From: Shimia sp040225985 | GTDB taxonomy: Bacteria > Pseudomonadota > Alphaproteobacteria > Rhodobacterales > Rhodobacteraceae | Assembly: GCF_040225985.1 (NCBI RefSeq) | Contig: NZ_JBBPEU010000011.1 | Location: 1 to 64,000, forward strand | DNA length: 64,000 nucleotides | Direction: 5' to 3' | Part shown: positions 17,203 to 25,961 of the stretch, piece after piece | Layout: every line of letters begins with the position of its first letter | Position numbering within the stretch: position 1 is the stretch's first letter | The notes under the pieces: generated by a model | What the model was told of the DNA's origin: nothing | The model's database searches: none | What the model saw: only the letters and a program-made list of their open reading frames with translations | Translations under genes and position numbers: made by a program

Positions 17203-18548
17203 GCCTCCACCTCCAGAGGCAGGCCAACCTCAGCAGCAAACGCATCAAGCGCGTCGCGTAGAATGGTCATCAGTTCAGCGATCTGCGCCTCGGTAATGAT
17301 CAGCGGCGGTGCAATCAGGAAATGATCCCCGGCTGTACCGCCGCGGGTGCGACGGGAATAGATGATCAGCCCCCGTTCGTAGGCAAGGTCGACAAGGCGA
17401 TCATAGGCATTCAGACTTGGGTTCAACGGTTCCATCGTGTCACGGTCGGAAACAAGTTCGAACGCGGTCAACAACCCCTTGCCGCGTACATCGCCGATGA
17501 AGGGATAGCGATCCATCAGCGCGCGCAGCTCATCCATCAGGACCTCGCCCATCGCGGCGGCATTGGCGATCAGGTTCTGGTCTTCCAACTCTTCCAGCAC
17601 TGCCAGCCCAGCAGCGCAAGCCAGGGGGTTGCCCGCATAGGTGAAACCATGGGCGAAACCACCGGCATCCAGGATCGGTTCGACAAGACGCTTACCAGCG
17701 ACAACAGCCCCCAGGGGTGCATAGCCCGCCCCAAATCCTTTAGAGAGCGCCACGATATCCGGGGTGATGCCCCAATGCTCGGCAGCCAGAAACTTGCCCG
17801 TGCGGCCCGCACCGGTCATCACTTCATCATAGATTAGTAGCACGCCGAATTCGTCGCAAATGTCACGAATGCGTCCATAATAGCTGTCAGGAGCAACCAA
17901 AGCGCCGGTGGACGCCCCTCCGACAGGTTCCATCAAAAAGGCCAACACGTTATCCGGTCCTTCGGCGAGAATCTTGTCGCGAAGCAGTTCAGCGTATTTC
18001 AAACCGCGCGCGTCTTCGCTCAGGTTGTCGCGGTCCAGATAGGTTGCAGGGGCGGCGATCTTGGGCATGCCCTCCAACATCGGCGCGAAAGGCTCGCGCA
18101 GCGGGTCATATCCGGTCAAATCCAGCGCCCCGAAAGTACAGCCGTGATAGGAGGGAAAGCGCGAAATCACCTTGTAACGATCGGTTTGTCCTTGCGTGAC
18201 TGCATATTGCCGCGCCAGTTTCACGGCGCTTTCAACCGCCTCGGAACCACCGGAGACAAAGAACACGCGGTCCAGCCCGTCAGGTGTCATGGCGACAGTT
18301 TTCGCAGCCAGATCCTCGGACGGATGCGTGCGAAAGTGCAGCCGGTAGCCAAATGTCGCGCGATCCATCTGCGCTTTGATTTTCTCCAGCACGCGCGGGT
18401 TTGAATGCCCGATATTCGACACCATCGCCCCCGAAGAGCCGTCGATATAGCGCTTGCCGCTTTCGTCGAACAAATAGATGCCTTCCCCCCGATCCAGAAA
18501 CGGGCGTGGGTTGCGGCTTTGGTAGAACAGGTAGGACTCGTCGCTCAC
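17199..18548 (-). CDS. Class-III aminotransferase (PLP)
   Basis: 449 residues with the class-III signature: LIYDEVMTGAGRTGKFLAAEH, then ALSKGFGAGYAPLGAV with PLP lysine K270. GSGGSEAVE-type residues (VSGGSEAVESAVKLARQY) bind the cofactor phosphate. Members act on omega-amino acids, beta-amino acids or diamines, using pyruvate or 2-oxoglutarate. The gene overlaps both neighbours by ATGA (ABC ATPase upstream, CoA-transferase downstream). The presence of CoA-transferase and thiolase suggests the amino group is removed from the 3-position to give a 3-oxo acid; this is pathway inference. Confidence 0.9.
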   Translation of the reverse strand: MSDESYLFYQSRNPRPFLDRGEGIYLFDESGKRYIDGSSGAMVSNIGHSNPRVLEKIKAQMDRATFGYRLHFRTHPSEDLAAKTVAMTPDGLDRVFFVSGGSEAVESAVKLARQYAVTQGQTDRYKVISRFPSYHGCTFGALDLTGYDPLREPFAPMLEGMPKIAAPATYLDRDNLSEDARGLKYAELLRDKILAEGPDNVLAFLMEPVGGASTGALVAPDSYYGRIRDICDEFGVLLIYDEVMTGAGRTGKFLAAEHWGITPDIVALSKGFGAGYAPLGAVVAGKRLVEPILDAGGFAHGFTYAGNPLACAAGLAVLEELEDQNLIANAAAMGEVLMDELRALMDRYPFIGDVRGKGLLTAFELVSDRDTMEPLNPSLNAYDRLVDLAYERGLIIYSRRTRGGTAGDHFLIAPPLIITEAQIAELMTILRDALDAFAAEVGLPLEVEA

Positions 18549-19315
18549 GATGCACCTTCAATGTGTTTGCGTAGGAATTCGCGGGTTCTGTCCTGGGTCG
18601 GATTTTTGAAAAGAACGCTCGGCGGGCCTTCTTCAACCACGACGCCCTTGTCCATGAACAATACGCGGTCACAGACCGAGGCGGCGAAGTCCATCTCATG
18701 CGTAACGATGATCATGGTCATGTGCTCTTCGGCCAGCTTTTTCATTACCATATTGACCTCTTCCACCAGCTCCGGGTCGAGCGCCGAAGTGGCCTCGTCA
18801 AACAGCATCAGCTTGGGTTTCATGGCCAAGGCGCGGGCAATCGCAACCCGTTGTTTCTGGCCGCCGGAAAGCTGCGAGGGGTAATAGTCGATCCGCTCCA
18901 GCATCCCGACCTTGTCCAGTTGCTCTTCGGCCAGCTTGTCTGCTTCGGCCTGAGACAGGCCCTTGAGCAACTTCGGCGCCATAGTGACGTTTTCACGCGC
19001 GGTCATATGTGGAAACAGGTTGAAGTGCTGAAACACCATACCGACGTGCTGACGCATTTCGTTGATATGCTTTTCATATTGGCGATGCGGCAGGGTCTTG
19101 TTGACCTGCACACCGTCCAGCCAGATTTCACCACCAGTCAGCGGGTCCAGATCGTTGATCGCGCGCAGCAGCGTGGATTTGCCAGATCCGGACGATCCGA
19201 TGATCCCGACAATCTGGCCACGCTCGACGTTCAGGCTGATGTCCTTGAGCACCTCAAGCGAGCCAAAGGATTTCTGGGCGTGACGGATTTCGACAAAGTG
19301 TGTCTGTTCGGTCAT
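18545..19315 (-). CDS. Amino-acid ABC transporter ATP-binding protein (GlnQ/HisP type)
   Basis: 256 residues: Walker A GSSGSGKST (40-48), signature LSGGQKQRVAIARAL, Walker B LMLFDEATSALDP, and an H-loop IIVTHEMDFAAS. The sequence pattern is that of polar amino-acid importers. It drives the two permeases encoded just upstream and overlaps the transaminase start by four bases, tying import to breakdown in one transcript. Confidence 0.92.
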   Translation of the reverse strand: MTEQTHFVEIRHAQKSFGSLEVLKDISLNVERGQIVGIIGSSGSGKSTLLRAINDLDPLTGGEIWLDGVQVNKTLPHRQYEKHINEMRQHVGMVFQHFNLFPHMTARENVTMAPKLLKGLSQAEADKLAEEQLDKVGMLERIDYYPSQLSGGQKQRVAIARALAMKPKLMLFDEATSALDPELVEEVNMVMKKLAEEHMTMIIVTHEMDFAASVCDRVLFMDKGVVVEEGPPSVLFKNPTQDRTREFLRKHIEGAS

Positions 19316-19330
19316 GATTTGCCTCTTTGG

Positions 19331-19987
19331 TCAGCGCGAGATGGAAATGCGGCGTTCGATCTTGCGCTGCACCCATTCCATGCAAAGGTTGATGACATAA
19401 TAGAAAGCGGCGGCGAGGATGTAGAACTCGAACGGGCGATAGGTCTTGCCGATCACCCTCTGCGCCGACAGCGTAAGCTCGCTGACACCGATCACCGAGA
19501 CCAGCGCGCTGTCTTTCAAGAGCGCGATCATGTTGTTGCCGATCGGCGGGATGACGGCGCGCACCGCCTGAGGAATGACCACTTTGCGCAGTGCCTGCGT
19601 GCGGCTCAGACCCAAAGTGCGCGCGGCTTCCATCTGGCCCTTGTCCACGGCAAGGATCGCAGTCTGGATCAGTTCCGAATTATAGACCGCAAAGTGCAGC
19701 CCCAACCCGATGATCCCGGCCACAAAGGCAGGCAGGTCAATGCCGATCTGCACCAGCCCGAAATAGATCAGGAACAGCTGTAACAAGAGCGGTGTTCCCA
19801 TGAACACCCATTCGATCAATCGGAACGGCTGGCGAACAAGCCAAGGGGCGTAAAGAGCGATCACCGCAAAGATGATGCCGCAGACAAAGCTTAGCAAAGC
19901 GGCTGCAACCGTGATCCCGATGGTCCAGCCAACACCCAGCAGGATGATGTCCATGTATTTGGGAATAATCGAAAAATCGAGGCCCAT
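19331..19987 (-). CDS. Amino-acid ABC transporter permease
   Basis: 218 residues with several hydrophobic segments and the HisM/GlnP EAA-loop pattern (EAARTLGLSRTQALRKVVIPQA) that contacts the ATPase. It is paired with a second permease 18 bp upstream, giving the heterodimeric membrane channel usual for polar amino-acid importers. Confidence 0.9.
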   Translation of the reverse strand: MGLDFSIIPKYMDIILLGVGWTIGITVAAALLSFVCGIIFAVIALYAPWLVRQPFRLIEWVFMGTPLLLQLFLIYFGLVQIGIDLPAFVAGIIGLGLHFAVYNSELIQTAILAVDKGQMEAARTLGLSRTQALRKVVIPQAVRAVIPPIGNNMIALLKDSALVSVIGVSELTLSAQRVIGKTYRPFEFYILAAAFYYVINLCMEWVQRKIERRISISR

Positions 19988-20005
19988 TTGTCTGTCCTTT
20001 TCCGA

Positions 20006-20653
20006 TCAGGTGATCTGTACTTTGCGATCAAGCCAGGCAACGCCACGGCCGACCACGTAGATGATGATCATGTAGAGAACCCCCGCGAGCAGGAACATTT
20101 CGAAGGGCTTGTAGGTCGATCCGATATAGCGCTGGGCCGTGTAGGTCAGCTCGACTACCGCAATCGCGGCCACCAGCGCGGTGGCCTTGATCAGCATGTT
20201 CAAGTTCACACCCAACGGGCGCACCATCAGGCGCGCGGCCTGCGGCAGGATCACCTTGTAGGTGGCTTGCCAGCTGCTCAGCCCCAAAGTGCGGGCCGCT
20301 TCGCGTTGCCCCTTGTCGATGGCGATAATCGCACCACGGATCGTCTCGGTCATATAGGCGCCGGCATTGATGCCCAGGCCGATCACGCCGGCTTCGAAGG
20401 CGTCCAACTGAATTCCGATCTGGGGACCGCCAAAGTAAAGAATAAAGAGTTGGATCAGCGCGGGCGTGCCGCGAAACAGGCTGACATATGCGGCTCCAAG
20501 AAACCGAAGGACCGCGAATCGCGAGAGCCGGGCAGCGGCGCCCAACGTGCCACAGATCAACCCCAGGATCGCTGTCAGAACCGACAGCAGAATGGTGACC
20601 CACGCGGCCTCCAGAAAGAAGGGATAGACCTTCAACATCAGGTCAATGTCCAT
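20006..20653 (-). CDS. Amino-acid ABC transporter permease
   Basis: 215 residues, start MDIDLMLKVYPFF, several membrane segments, and an EAA loop (REAARTLGLSSWQATYKVILP). It is a HisQ/GlnP-type subunit and the partner of the following permease. A 184-bp gap with a strong hairpin separates it from the substrate-binding protein gene, a common way of making more binding protein than membrane subunits. Confidence 0.9.
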   Translation of the reverse strand: MDIDLMLKVYPFFLEAAWVTILLSVLTAILGLICGTLGAAARLSRFAVLRFLGAAYVSLFRGTPALIQLFILYFGGPQIGIQLDAFEAGVIGLGINAGAYMTETIRGAIIAIDKGQREAARTLGLSSWQATYKVILPQAARLMVRPLGVNLNMLIKATALVAAIAVVELTYTAQRYIGSTYKPFEMFLLAGVLYMIIIYVVGRGVAWLDRKVQIT

Positions 20654-20803
20654 GAGTCACTCCTTTTGGGTATCCGACCCGAAATCGTCCGGACGGCGCA
20701 AAGGCTGCCTCGGCACATATTGCGTAAAGTATCGGATAACTTTGGCGCCCGTGGATGGGGCAGTAAAGGATCCTCGCTCCTTCAACAGCCACCACGTTGA
20801 ATA

Positions 20804-20829
20804 TCCCCGCCGCTGTCGGTCGGCGGGGA
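20804..20829 (-). terminator. GC-rich hairpin after the binding-protein gene
   Basis: A perfect 9-bp stem (tccccgccg 20804-20812 pairing with cggcgggga 20821-20829) with an 8-nt loop lies nine bases past the binding-protein stop. No clear T-tract follows, so it may be a partial terminator or an mRNA-stabilising stem between the first cistron and the permeases. Confidence 0.6.
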
Positions 20830-20837
20830 GAGGTGTC

Positions 20838-21614
20838 TTAGCGAATGTCTGCGCCAATCCACTTTTCGGCGATGGCCAGATAAGTGCCGTCATCCATCAT
20901 GGATTGCAGAGCAGCCTGCATTTCTTTGGCGAGCTTCGGATTTCCTTCACGGATAGCGATGCCTGCGCCAAACGGCTCCGTGGTCGGGTCGCCAAACATC
21001 TCGAACTCCTGACCCTTTTCGCCCATGGCGAGGATGGCCGCGATCGAGTCGTTGACAATGGCGTCCACACGGCCGTTTTCCAGTTCCAGCAGCAGTTCGG
21101 GCAGACCTTTGTAGGTGTTGATGTCATAGCCTTTTTCGCGCGCCCAATCTTCGTGGGTTTCGCCAAGGGTCAGGCCAACTTTCTTGCCCTCCAGATCTTC
21201 AAGGCTGGAAATGCCCGAGCCCGGCTTGCTGAAAATGGCGCGCTTGTCCGAGTAATAGGGACCAACAAAATCAACCACTTCATCGCGCTCTGCAGTAATG
21301 GTCATCGATCCGACGATGGCGTCATATTTGTTGGCCAGCAGGCCGCCAATAATGCCGTCCCACGCGGTGGTTACAATTTCCACTTCCATGCCCATACGCT
21401 TGGCAATCTCGGTGCCAATGGCCGGGTCAAAACCAACAACTTCGTTCTGATCGTTCACGAAGTTGAACGGAGGATAGGCGCCGGACATCGCAATGCGGAT
21501 TACGCCTTTTTCTTTCAGCGCGTCGAGCTCTTCTGCAACTGCAGTGTTCAAGCCAAACACCGCCAGACCGGCGGCGGCAATTGCGGATTTCAAGATGGTA
21601 CGGCGAAAAGTCAT
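20838..21614 (-). CDS. Periplasmic amino-acid-binding protein of ABC transporter
   Basis: 258 residues: a signal peptide (MTFRRTILKSAIAAAGLAVF..., cleavage probably after NTAVA, about residue 27), then the SBP_bac_3 fold with GVIRIAMSGAYPPFNFV, GFDPAIGTEIAKRMG and a W-D-G-I-I-GGL-L segment typical of cystine/polar amino-acid receptors. It is the first gene of the leftward uptake and catabolism operon and is divergent from a LysR-type regulator. The ligand cannot be told from sequence alone. Confidence 0.92.
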   Translation of the reverse strand: MTFRRTILKSAIAAAGLAVFGLNTAVAEELDALKEKGVIRIAMSGAYPPFNFVNDQNEVVGFDPAIGTEIAKRMGMEVEIVTTAWDGIIGGLLANKYDAIVGSMTITAERDEVVDFVGPYYSDKRAIFSKPGSGISSLEDLEGKKVGLTLGETHEDWAREKGYDINTYKGLPELLLELENGRVDAIVNDSIAAILAMGEKGQEFEMFGDPTTEPFGAGIAIREGNPKLAKEMQAALQSMMDDGTYLAIAEKWIGADIR

Positions 21615-21750
21615 TTATGTCTCCCTGTGAGAATCATGCCGGGGTGTTTCCCGATCAGTGCCTGCGGGCGGACCCGCTTGTGAAAAAACTTGCATAACCC
21701 GCCAATATTGCGCAAACAGATAATAGCTACATTCAATATAGATTTTGTCT
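21615..21750. promoter_or_regulatory. Divergent promoter region between binding-protein and LysR genes
   Basis: This 136-bp region must hold promoters for both directions. It contains overlapping small palindromes, caatattg (21705-21712) and ttgcgcaa (21710-21717), in an A/T-rich setting, the type of place where LysR regulators bind. Site assignment is tentative. Confidence 0.4.
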
Positions 21751-22713
21751 ATGAGCCTTCCGCAACAACAACGCTTTCCCTGGAACCTTGACTGGAACCT
21801 TCTGCGCACCTTCATGGTTGTGGTCGAGCAGGGCGGCATATCCAAAGCCGCCGACTTTCTGGGTCTTAAGCAGCCCACCGTTTCTGCAGCCCTCAAACGC
21901 CTTGAGCAATCGACAGGCAAGCAGCTTGTCATTCGCAAGCCCAACGAGTTCACCATCACGCGACCCGGACAGGCGCTTTATACGGAATGCGCCAATATCT
22001 TTGGCACTATTTCACAGCTTCCCTCGCTGCTTGATGTCGACCGCGCCGAACTCAGGGGGCATTTGTCGATCGCTATCACGAGTTCCGTGATATCCGAGCA
22101 TTTCGACGAGATCCTGAGTAATTTCGCCAAGACCCATCCACATGTCACCTATTCTTTCTCGGTGCATGAAAGTGAAGATGTGGAAACGATGGTGAACCAG
22201 AATCGGGCCAGCTTCGGAATTTGCCTACTTTCCAAGCTGCCTAGAAATCTGGACTCTGTAATCCTTTATCGAGAGTTTTTCGGCCTTTACTGCGGGGCCC
22301 GTCATCCATTGTTCAACGCCAAGGAAATCAATCCCAATGATCTGCAAGGGGAACCATTCGTCGCCTTTCAGACTGAGGCCGAGGGGGGACCCTTGCATGC
22401 CATTTCACGGCTTCGCGCACGCTTGGGCTTGGCCACCAGCTGGCGTGGTGTGTCCTCAAGCCTTAATGAAATCCGCCGTCTGATCATGGCGAATGTCGGA
22501 ATTGGCGCCCTGCCCCTTCATGTGGCTAAACAGGACGTTCTTGCCGGGAGTATCCGGCAGTTGCCACCCTATGACGACCTGCCAATGGTCAACATCTACC
22601 TCATCACCAACCCGGCACGCCGCCAGTCAGATGCCGAAACCGAGTTCCTGTCGGCATGCACAGCCGAATTGGATGCGATTGATATTGAAGAACGAACCTA
22701 TGGCCTGAACTGA
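21751..22713 (+). CDS. LysR-type transcriptional regulator
   Basis: 320 residues from the ATG at 21751 (a TTG two codons upstream is possible). Residues about 11-70 hold the HTH (LLRTFMVVVEQGGISKAADFLGLKQPTVSAALKRLEQ region), and the rest is a periplasmic-binding-like effector domain. It diverges from the amino-acid uptake and catabolism operon and is its probable regulator, with the imported compound or a breakdown product as inducer (inference from position). Confidence 0.88.
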   Translation: MSLPQQQRFPWNLDWNLLRTFMVVVEQGGISKAADFLGLKQPTVSAALKRLEQSTGKQLVIRKPNEFTITRPGQALYTECANIFGTISQLPSLLDVDRAELRGHLSIAITSSVISEHFDEILSNFAKTHPHVTYSFSVHESEDVETMVNQNRASFGICLLSKLPRNLDSVILYREFFGLYCGARHPLFNAKEINPNDLQGEPFVAFQTEAEGGPLHAISRLRARLGLATSWRGVSSSLNEIRRLIMANVGIGALPLHVAKQDVLAGSIRQLPPYDDLPMVNIYLITNPARRQSDAETEFLSACTAELDAIDIEERTYGLN

Positions 22714-23071
22714 ACCTCCATTAGACACATGTTCCGTTTTCGATCAGCGTGCTCGGCCAACTCCACCAAACGAATGTGAATACACAGCAGGCATTTTTTG
22801 AAGTCGAGCTGCCACGCTCGGTCTCCTTGACAGACGGCTTGCTCGAACGCTTGCGAGACTAGTCTGCAGCGCTGTCTTACAGTGGCTCGAAGTTATGCGA
22901 ACACAGCGAACGTCCGGAATGATGGGCCGCGGTGAGCCGAAAACAAATACAGCGAGTACCCGATCTAGGCCAAACTTACCAACGCCAGTGTCTATAATCG
23001 GTGCTGCGCAGTTGTGAGTGCATGATGCAGCATCCAACACTTTTGGGCTCGAAATTAGTTTTCGCCGCTGT
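22714..23071. other. Non-coding stretch between LysR gene and integrase remnant
   Basis: No gene, RNA or clear hairpin is recognised. Short open frames on both strands lack family motifs. The stretch may be debris from island rearrangement. Confidence 0.4.
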
Positions 23072-23368
23072 TCAGATGTCGATCCGCTCCGCAATACTCA
23101 GAGCATCTTCCAACTCCACCCCAAGGCAACGCACTGTGCTATCGCACCGTCGTGTGGCCAAGCAGAAGTAGCAAGGCGCGAAGGTTGCCAGTCTTTCGGT
23201 AGATCTCAGCGGCTTTGGTTCGGCGCAGAGAATGAGTTCTGAGAGGCATTTCGTTCCCACACCCAGCGTTGGCTTAGGGTGAACGCGCGTGAGCCGCAAT
23301 AGCAGCGTGTGAATTTCATCTGTTGTAATAGCTTTATTAAAATAAATTCCGACGAACGGAGAAAGCAC
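23072..23368 (-). pseudogene. Decayed tyrosine recombinase (integrase), C-terminal catalytic part only
   Basis: Reading the minus strand across two compensating frameshifts recovers the end of a phage-type integrase. One frame gives THSLRRTKAAEIYRKTGNLR and then LLLGHTTVR (about 23138-23237), containing the His-x-x-Arg box and the second His. The other frame continues STVRCLGVELEDALSIAERI, where the catalytic tyrosine expected in TVRYLG is a cysteine. The N-terminal two thirds are missing. With broken frame, lost nucleophile and truncation it cannot be active. It lies just inside the right copy of the tRNA-end-like repeat. Confidence 0.8.
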
Positions 23369-23383
23369 GAGACAAACATAGGT

Positions 23384-23405
23384 TATACGGACCTCGTCTC
23401 CGCCA
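23384..23405 (+). repeat. Right copy of tRNA/tmRNA-end-like repeat (candidate attachment site)
   Basis: Same layout as 10649-10670 (tatac, five variable bases, tcgtctccgcca). It lies 15 bp beyond the integrase remnant, as expected for an att site next to its integrase. Confidence 0.45.
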
Positions 23406-23721
23406 TTACCAAATGCAAATTCGATTTTTGTCCGAGCTGAAACCTATGGCGGTTGGATCGGGCTGTTGGGGAACCGTCACACAGTCTGAAACCGGCTTGG
23501 CGTTCCTGCCGGAAACTGGGGAAAAACGGGAGTTCAATGAACCTACCTGCTGACGGAGGGATGCCGAAATCGATCGTTGCGGATTCGCGTATGCGCAGAT
23601 GCGCAAGCGGAACCCCAGTTGGCCCACCGGTTCACAGGCTCGATTGGCGACCTCTTGTGTCCGCTTTGCGGCGGGGGGATGGCAAATTGTCCGGATCACA
23701 GCCCATGGCGGCCACCTGTTG
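23406..23721. other. Unassigned region upstream of the B12 operon
   Basis: No gene is recognised. A minus-strand frame (23406-23699) is open but has no family motif and probably is not a gene. Confidence 0.4.
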
Positions 23722-23750
23722 TTGACAGACTCAGGATAGTTTGACTATGT
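23722..23750 (+). promoter_or_regulatory. Candidate promoter of the B12 uptake operon
   Basis: TTGACA (23722-23727), a 17-bp spacer and CTATGT (23745-23750) precede the riboswitch. Predicted transcription would start near 23757, about where the riboswitch fold begins. Confidence 0.5.
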
Positions 23751-23940
23751 GCCCGTGTTCTGGTCCGGGTGGGATTCCACCTGGTGAAAAGGGAACGAGG
23801 TGCGGCGTATGCCAAATCCTCGACTGCCCCCGCAACTGTAAGCGGCGAGCTAGCCCGGCAAAAGCCACTGTTCCTTTTGGGGATGGGAAGGCCCGGGTGG
23901 GCGATGACCCGCAAGTCAGGAGACCTGCCAGAATGATCAC
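23751..23940 (+). ncRNA. Cobalamin (adenosylcobalamin) riboswitch
   Basis: The conserved blocks of the cobalamin aptamer appear in order: tggtgaaaagggaa (about 23791-23804), the B12 box gcccccgcaactgtaagcgg (about 23826-23845), agccactgt, gggaaggc, and gatgacccgcaagtcagg followed by agacctgcc (to about 23929). It lies in the leader of btuB. By analogy with the family, bound cobalamin should lower expression of the downstream uptake genes. The leader from aptamer to start codon is about 155 nt and presumably contains the switching element. Confidence 0.95.
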
Positions 23941-24094
23941 CCTGTCCGGACGCGGGGCGCGTCATGGGCAACGGTCCTTCCGTAGTGGTGGCATCTAGCT
24001 TCACCGTCTGCGGAGTCCACCTCCAAGGACATTCTAATATGCCTGACAAGGGCAAAAGGAGGAAAACCAAAATGGGTTTTCCAAAGGATGGGAC

Positions 24095-25960
24095 ATGAAA
24101 TCCAAGTTTTACATCGCGAGCAGTGTTCTCGCTCTGTGTTACGCGCAAGGGGTCCACGCACAAGAAGATATCGATCTGGGCGAGATCGTTATTAGTGGTG
24201 GCTTCACGCCGATCGATGAGGCTGCATACGGACGTTCGGCCACCGTCATCACCGCAGAAGAGATTGAAACCCGTGGCATCCGCACCGTTCAGGATGCGCT
24301 GCGTGCCGTTCCGGGTGTGTCGGTCAGCGGGGCGGGTGACAGCTTTACCCAAGTCCGTATTCGCGGCGGCGAAGCCAACCATACGCTGGTTCTGATTGAT
24401 GGCGTGCCTGCCGCTGGCGGCAATGCGCAATACAACTTCTCGGGTCTGGAAACCGCGAATATCGAACGCATCGAAGTGCTGCGCGGCCCACAATCGGTGT
24501 TCTATGGCTCCAATGCCTCGTCCGGTGTGATCAATATCATTACCAACAAGGGTGGGCTCGGGCGCGAACTGTCTGGGACGGTCGAGGCCGGTGACGCGAA
24601 CTCGGCCAGCATGCGCTATTCGTATCGCGATGACCGCGGCGGTGCGGCTGTCAGCCTCTCTTATGCGGATGACAAAGGCTATGACATTTCCGGTGACGGC
24701 GGCGAGAAAGACGGCATCAAACGCGCAACAATCAACCTGAGTGGCGACTATCTTGTGGCCGAGGGGCTGAAGCTGGGCTTCACCTACAGCCATTCCGACG
24801 AAGAATATGAATACGATGCGACGAATTTCGCGGCGACGGACGCCGCCACCTATATCGTGGACGATCCGACGCTGTTTTCCGATCGCACCGAAAGGCTGGG
24901 ACAAGTCTTTGCCGAGTACGAAGCCATGGGCGGGCGCATGATGCACCGGTTCTCGCTGGAAGGCAGCGAGTTTTCGAATTCCAACAATGGGGGTGCCACC
25001 TCTTCGGCAGACCGCAAGACTGCGCGCTACCTGCTGAGCTATGCGCTTGACGGTGCAACGACCACCGAGACCAACCACCTGCTGAACGTCATCGCCGAAT
25101 ATACCGAGCGTCGTTCGGACACCGAGCCGGGGTACAAGCCCAACCGCGCGTCCTATGCGCTGGAATATCGCGGCACGTTCGACAACGGGCTGAGTCTTCA
25201 GGGCGGCCTGCGCTATGACGACAACAGCACTTTTGCCGATGACGTCACCTGGAACATCAGCGCGGCCTACATGCTGGCATCGGGCGTGCGCCTGCATGCC
25301 TCGGCGGGTGAAGGCAGCGTCGATCCGTCCTTCTTTGAACTGTTCGCAAACTCGTTTGGCTATGTCGGCAACCCGAACCTGACACCGGAAAAGAACCAGA
25401 GCATCGATCTCGGGGTTGAAGTGCCGTTCTGGCAAGGCCGCGGCGTCTTTGACGTCACGCTTTTCGCCGAGAACCTTGAAGACGAGATCACCGACTACTT
25501 TGATCCAATCTCGGGCAACTTCACCTTCAGAAACCAGGCCGGCACGTCCAAGCGGCGCGGCGTCGAGGTGTCGAGCAACGTCCAAGCGACCGATACGCTG
25601 GACCTGCGTCTGTCCTATACCTATCTGGATGCCGAAAACCCCGACGGGTCGGTCGAGGTTCGCCGTCCCCAGCATGAGCTTATGCTGAGCGCGACCCAGC
25701 AATTCATGAACGGGCGTGGCAGCGTCAACGCAGACCTGCGTTATGTGGCTGAGAACTATGACACCCAGTTTTGGGGCGCGTTCCAGACAGCGAAATTGCC
25801 TGACTACGTAACCTTGGATCTCTCTGCCCGCTATGCGATCAACGACACGCTGACCCTGACCGGTCGTGTCACCAACCTGTTCGACGAAGACTATTCCGAC
25901 GTGTGGGGCTATGCCAAACGCGGGCGTGCTGTCTATGTCGGGTTGGCCGCGACTTTCTAG
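24095..25960 (+). CDS. btuB: TonB-dependent outer-membrane vitamin B12 receptor
   Basis: 621 residues: signal peptide ending near HAQ (residue 23), a TonB-box/plug region (GEIVISGG, then TVQDALRAVPGVSVSG, VRIRGGEANHTLVLIDGVP and IERIEVLRGPQSVFYGS), and a 22-strand barrel ending in phenylalanine (GLAATF). AAAGGA precedes the ATG. The length is close to E. coli BtuB. The cobalamin riboswitch in its leader and the btuF-btuC-btuD genes directly behind it support cobalamin or cobinamide as the ligand. Confidence 0.93.
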   Translation: MKSKFYIASSVLALCYAQGVHAQEDIDLGEIVISGGFTPIDEAAYGRSATVITAEEIETRGIRTVQDALRAVPGVSVSGAGDSFTQVRIRGGEANHTLVLIDGVPAAGGNAQYNFSGLETANIERIEVLRGPQSVFYGSNASSGVINIITNKGGLGRELSGTVEAGDANSASMRYSYRDDRGGAAVSLSYADDKGYDISGDGGEKDGIKRATINLSGDYLVAEGLKLGFTYSHSDEEYEYDATNFAATDAATYIVDDPTLFSDRTERLGQVFAEYEAMGGRMMHRFSLEGSEFSNSNNGGATSSADRKTARYLLSYALDGATTTETNHLLNVIAEYTERRSDTEPGYKPNRASYALEYRGTFDNGLSLQGGLRYDDNSTFADDVTWNISAAYMLASGVRLHASAGEGSVDPSFFELFANSFGYVGNPNLTPEKNQSIDLGVEVPFWQGRGVFDVTLFAENLEDEITDYFDPISGNFTFRNQAGTSKRRGVEVSSNVQATDTLDLRLSYTYLDAENPDGSVEVRRPQHELMLSATQQFMNGRGSVNADLRYVAENYDTQFWGAFQTAKLPDYVTLDLSARYAINDTLTLTGRVTNLFDEDYSDVWGYAKRGRAVYVGLAATF

Positions 25961-25961
25961 G

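Noticed and set aside
23406..23699. Minus-strand frame of 97 codons as a gene
   Set aside because: No motif, no Shine-Dalgarno that stands out, and it lies in island debris next to the att-like repeat.
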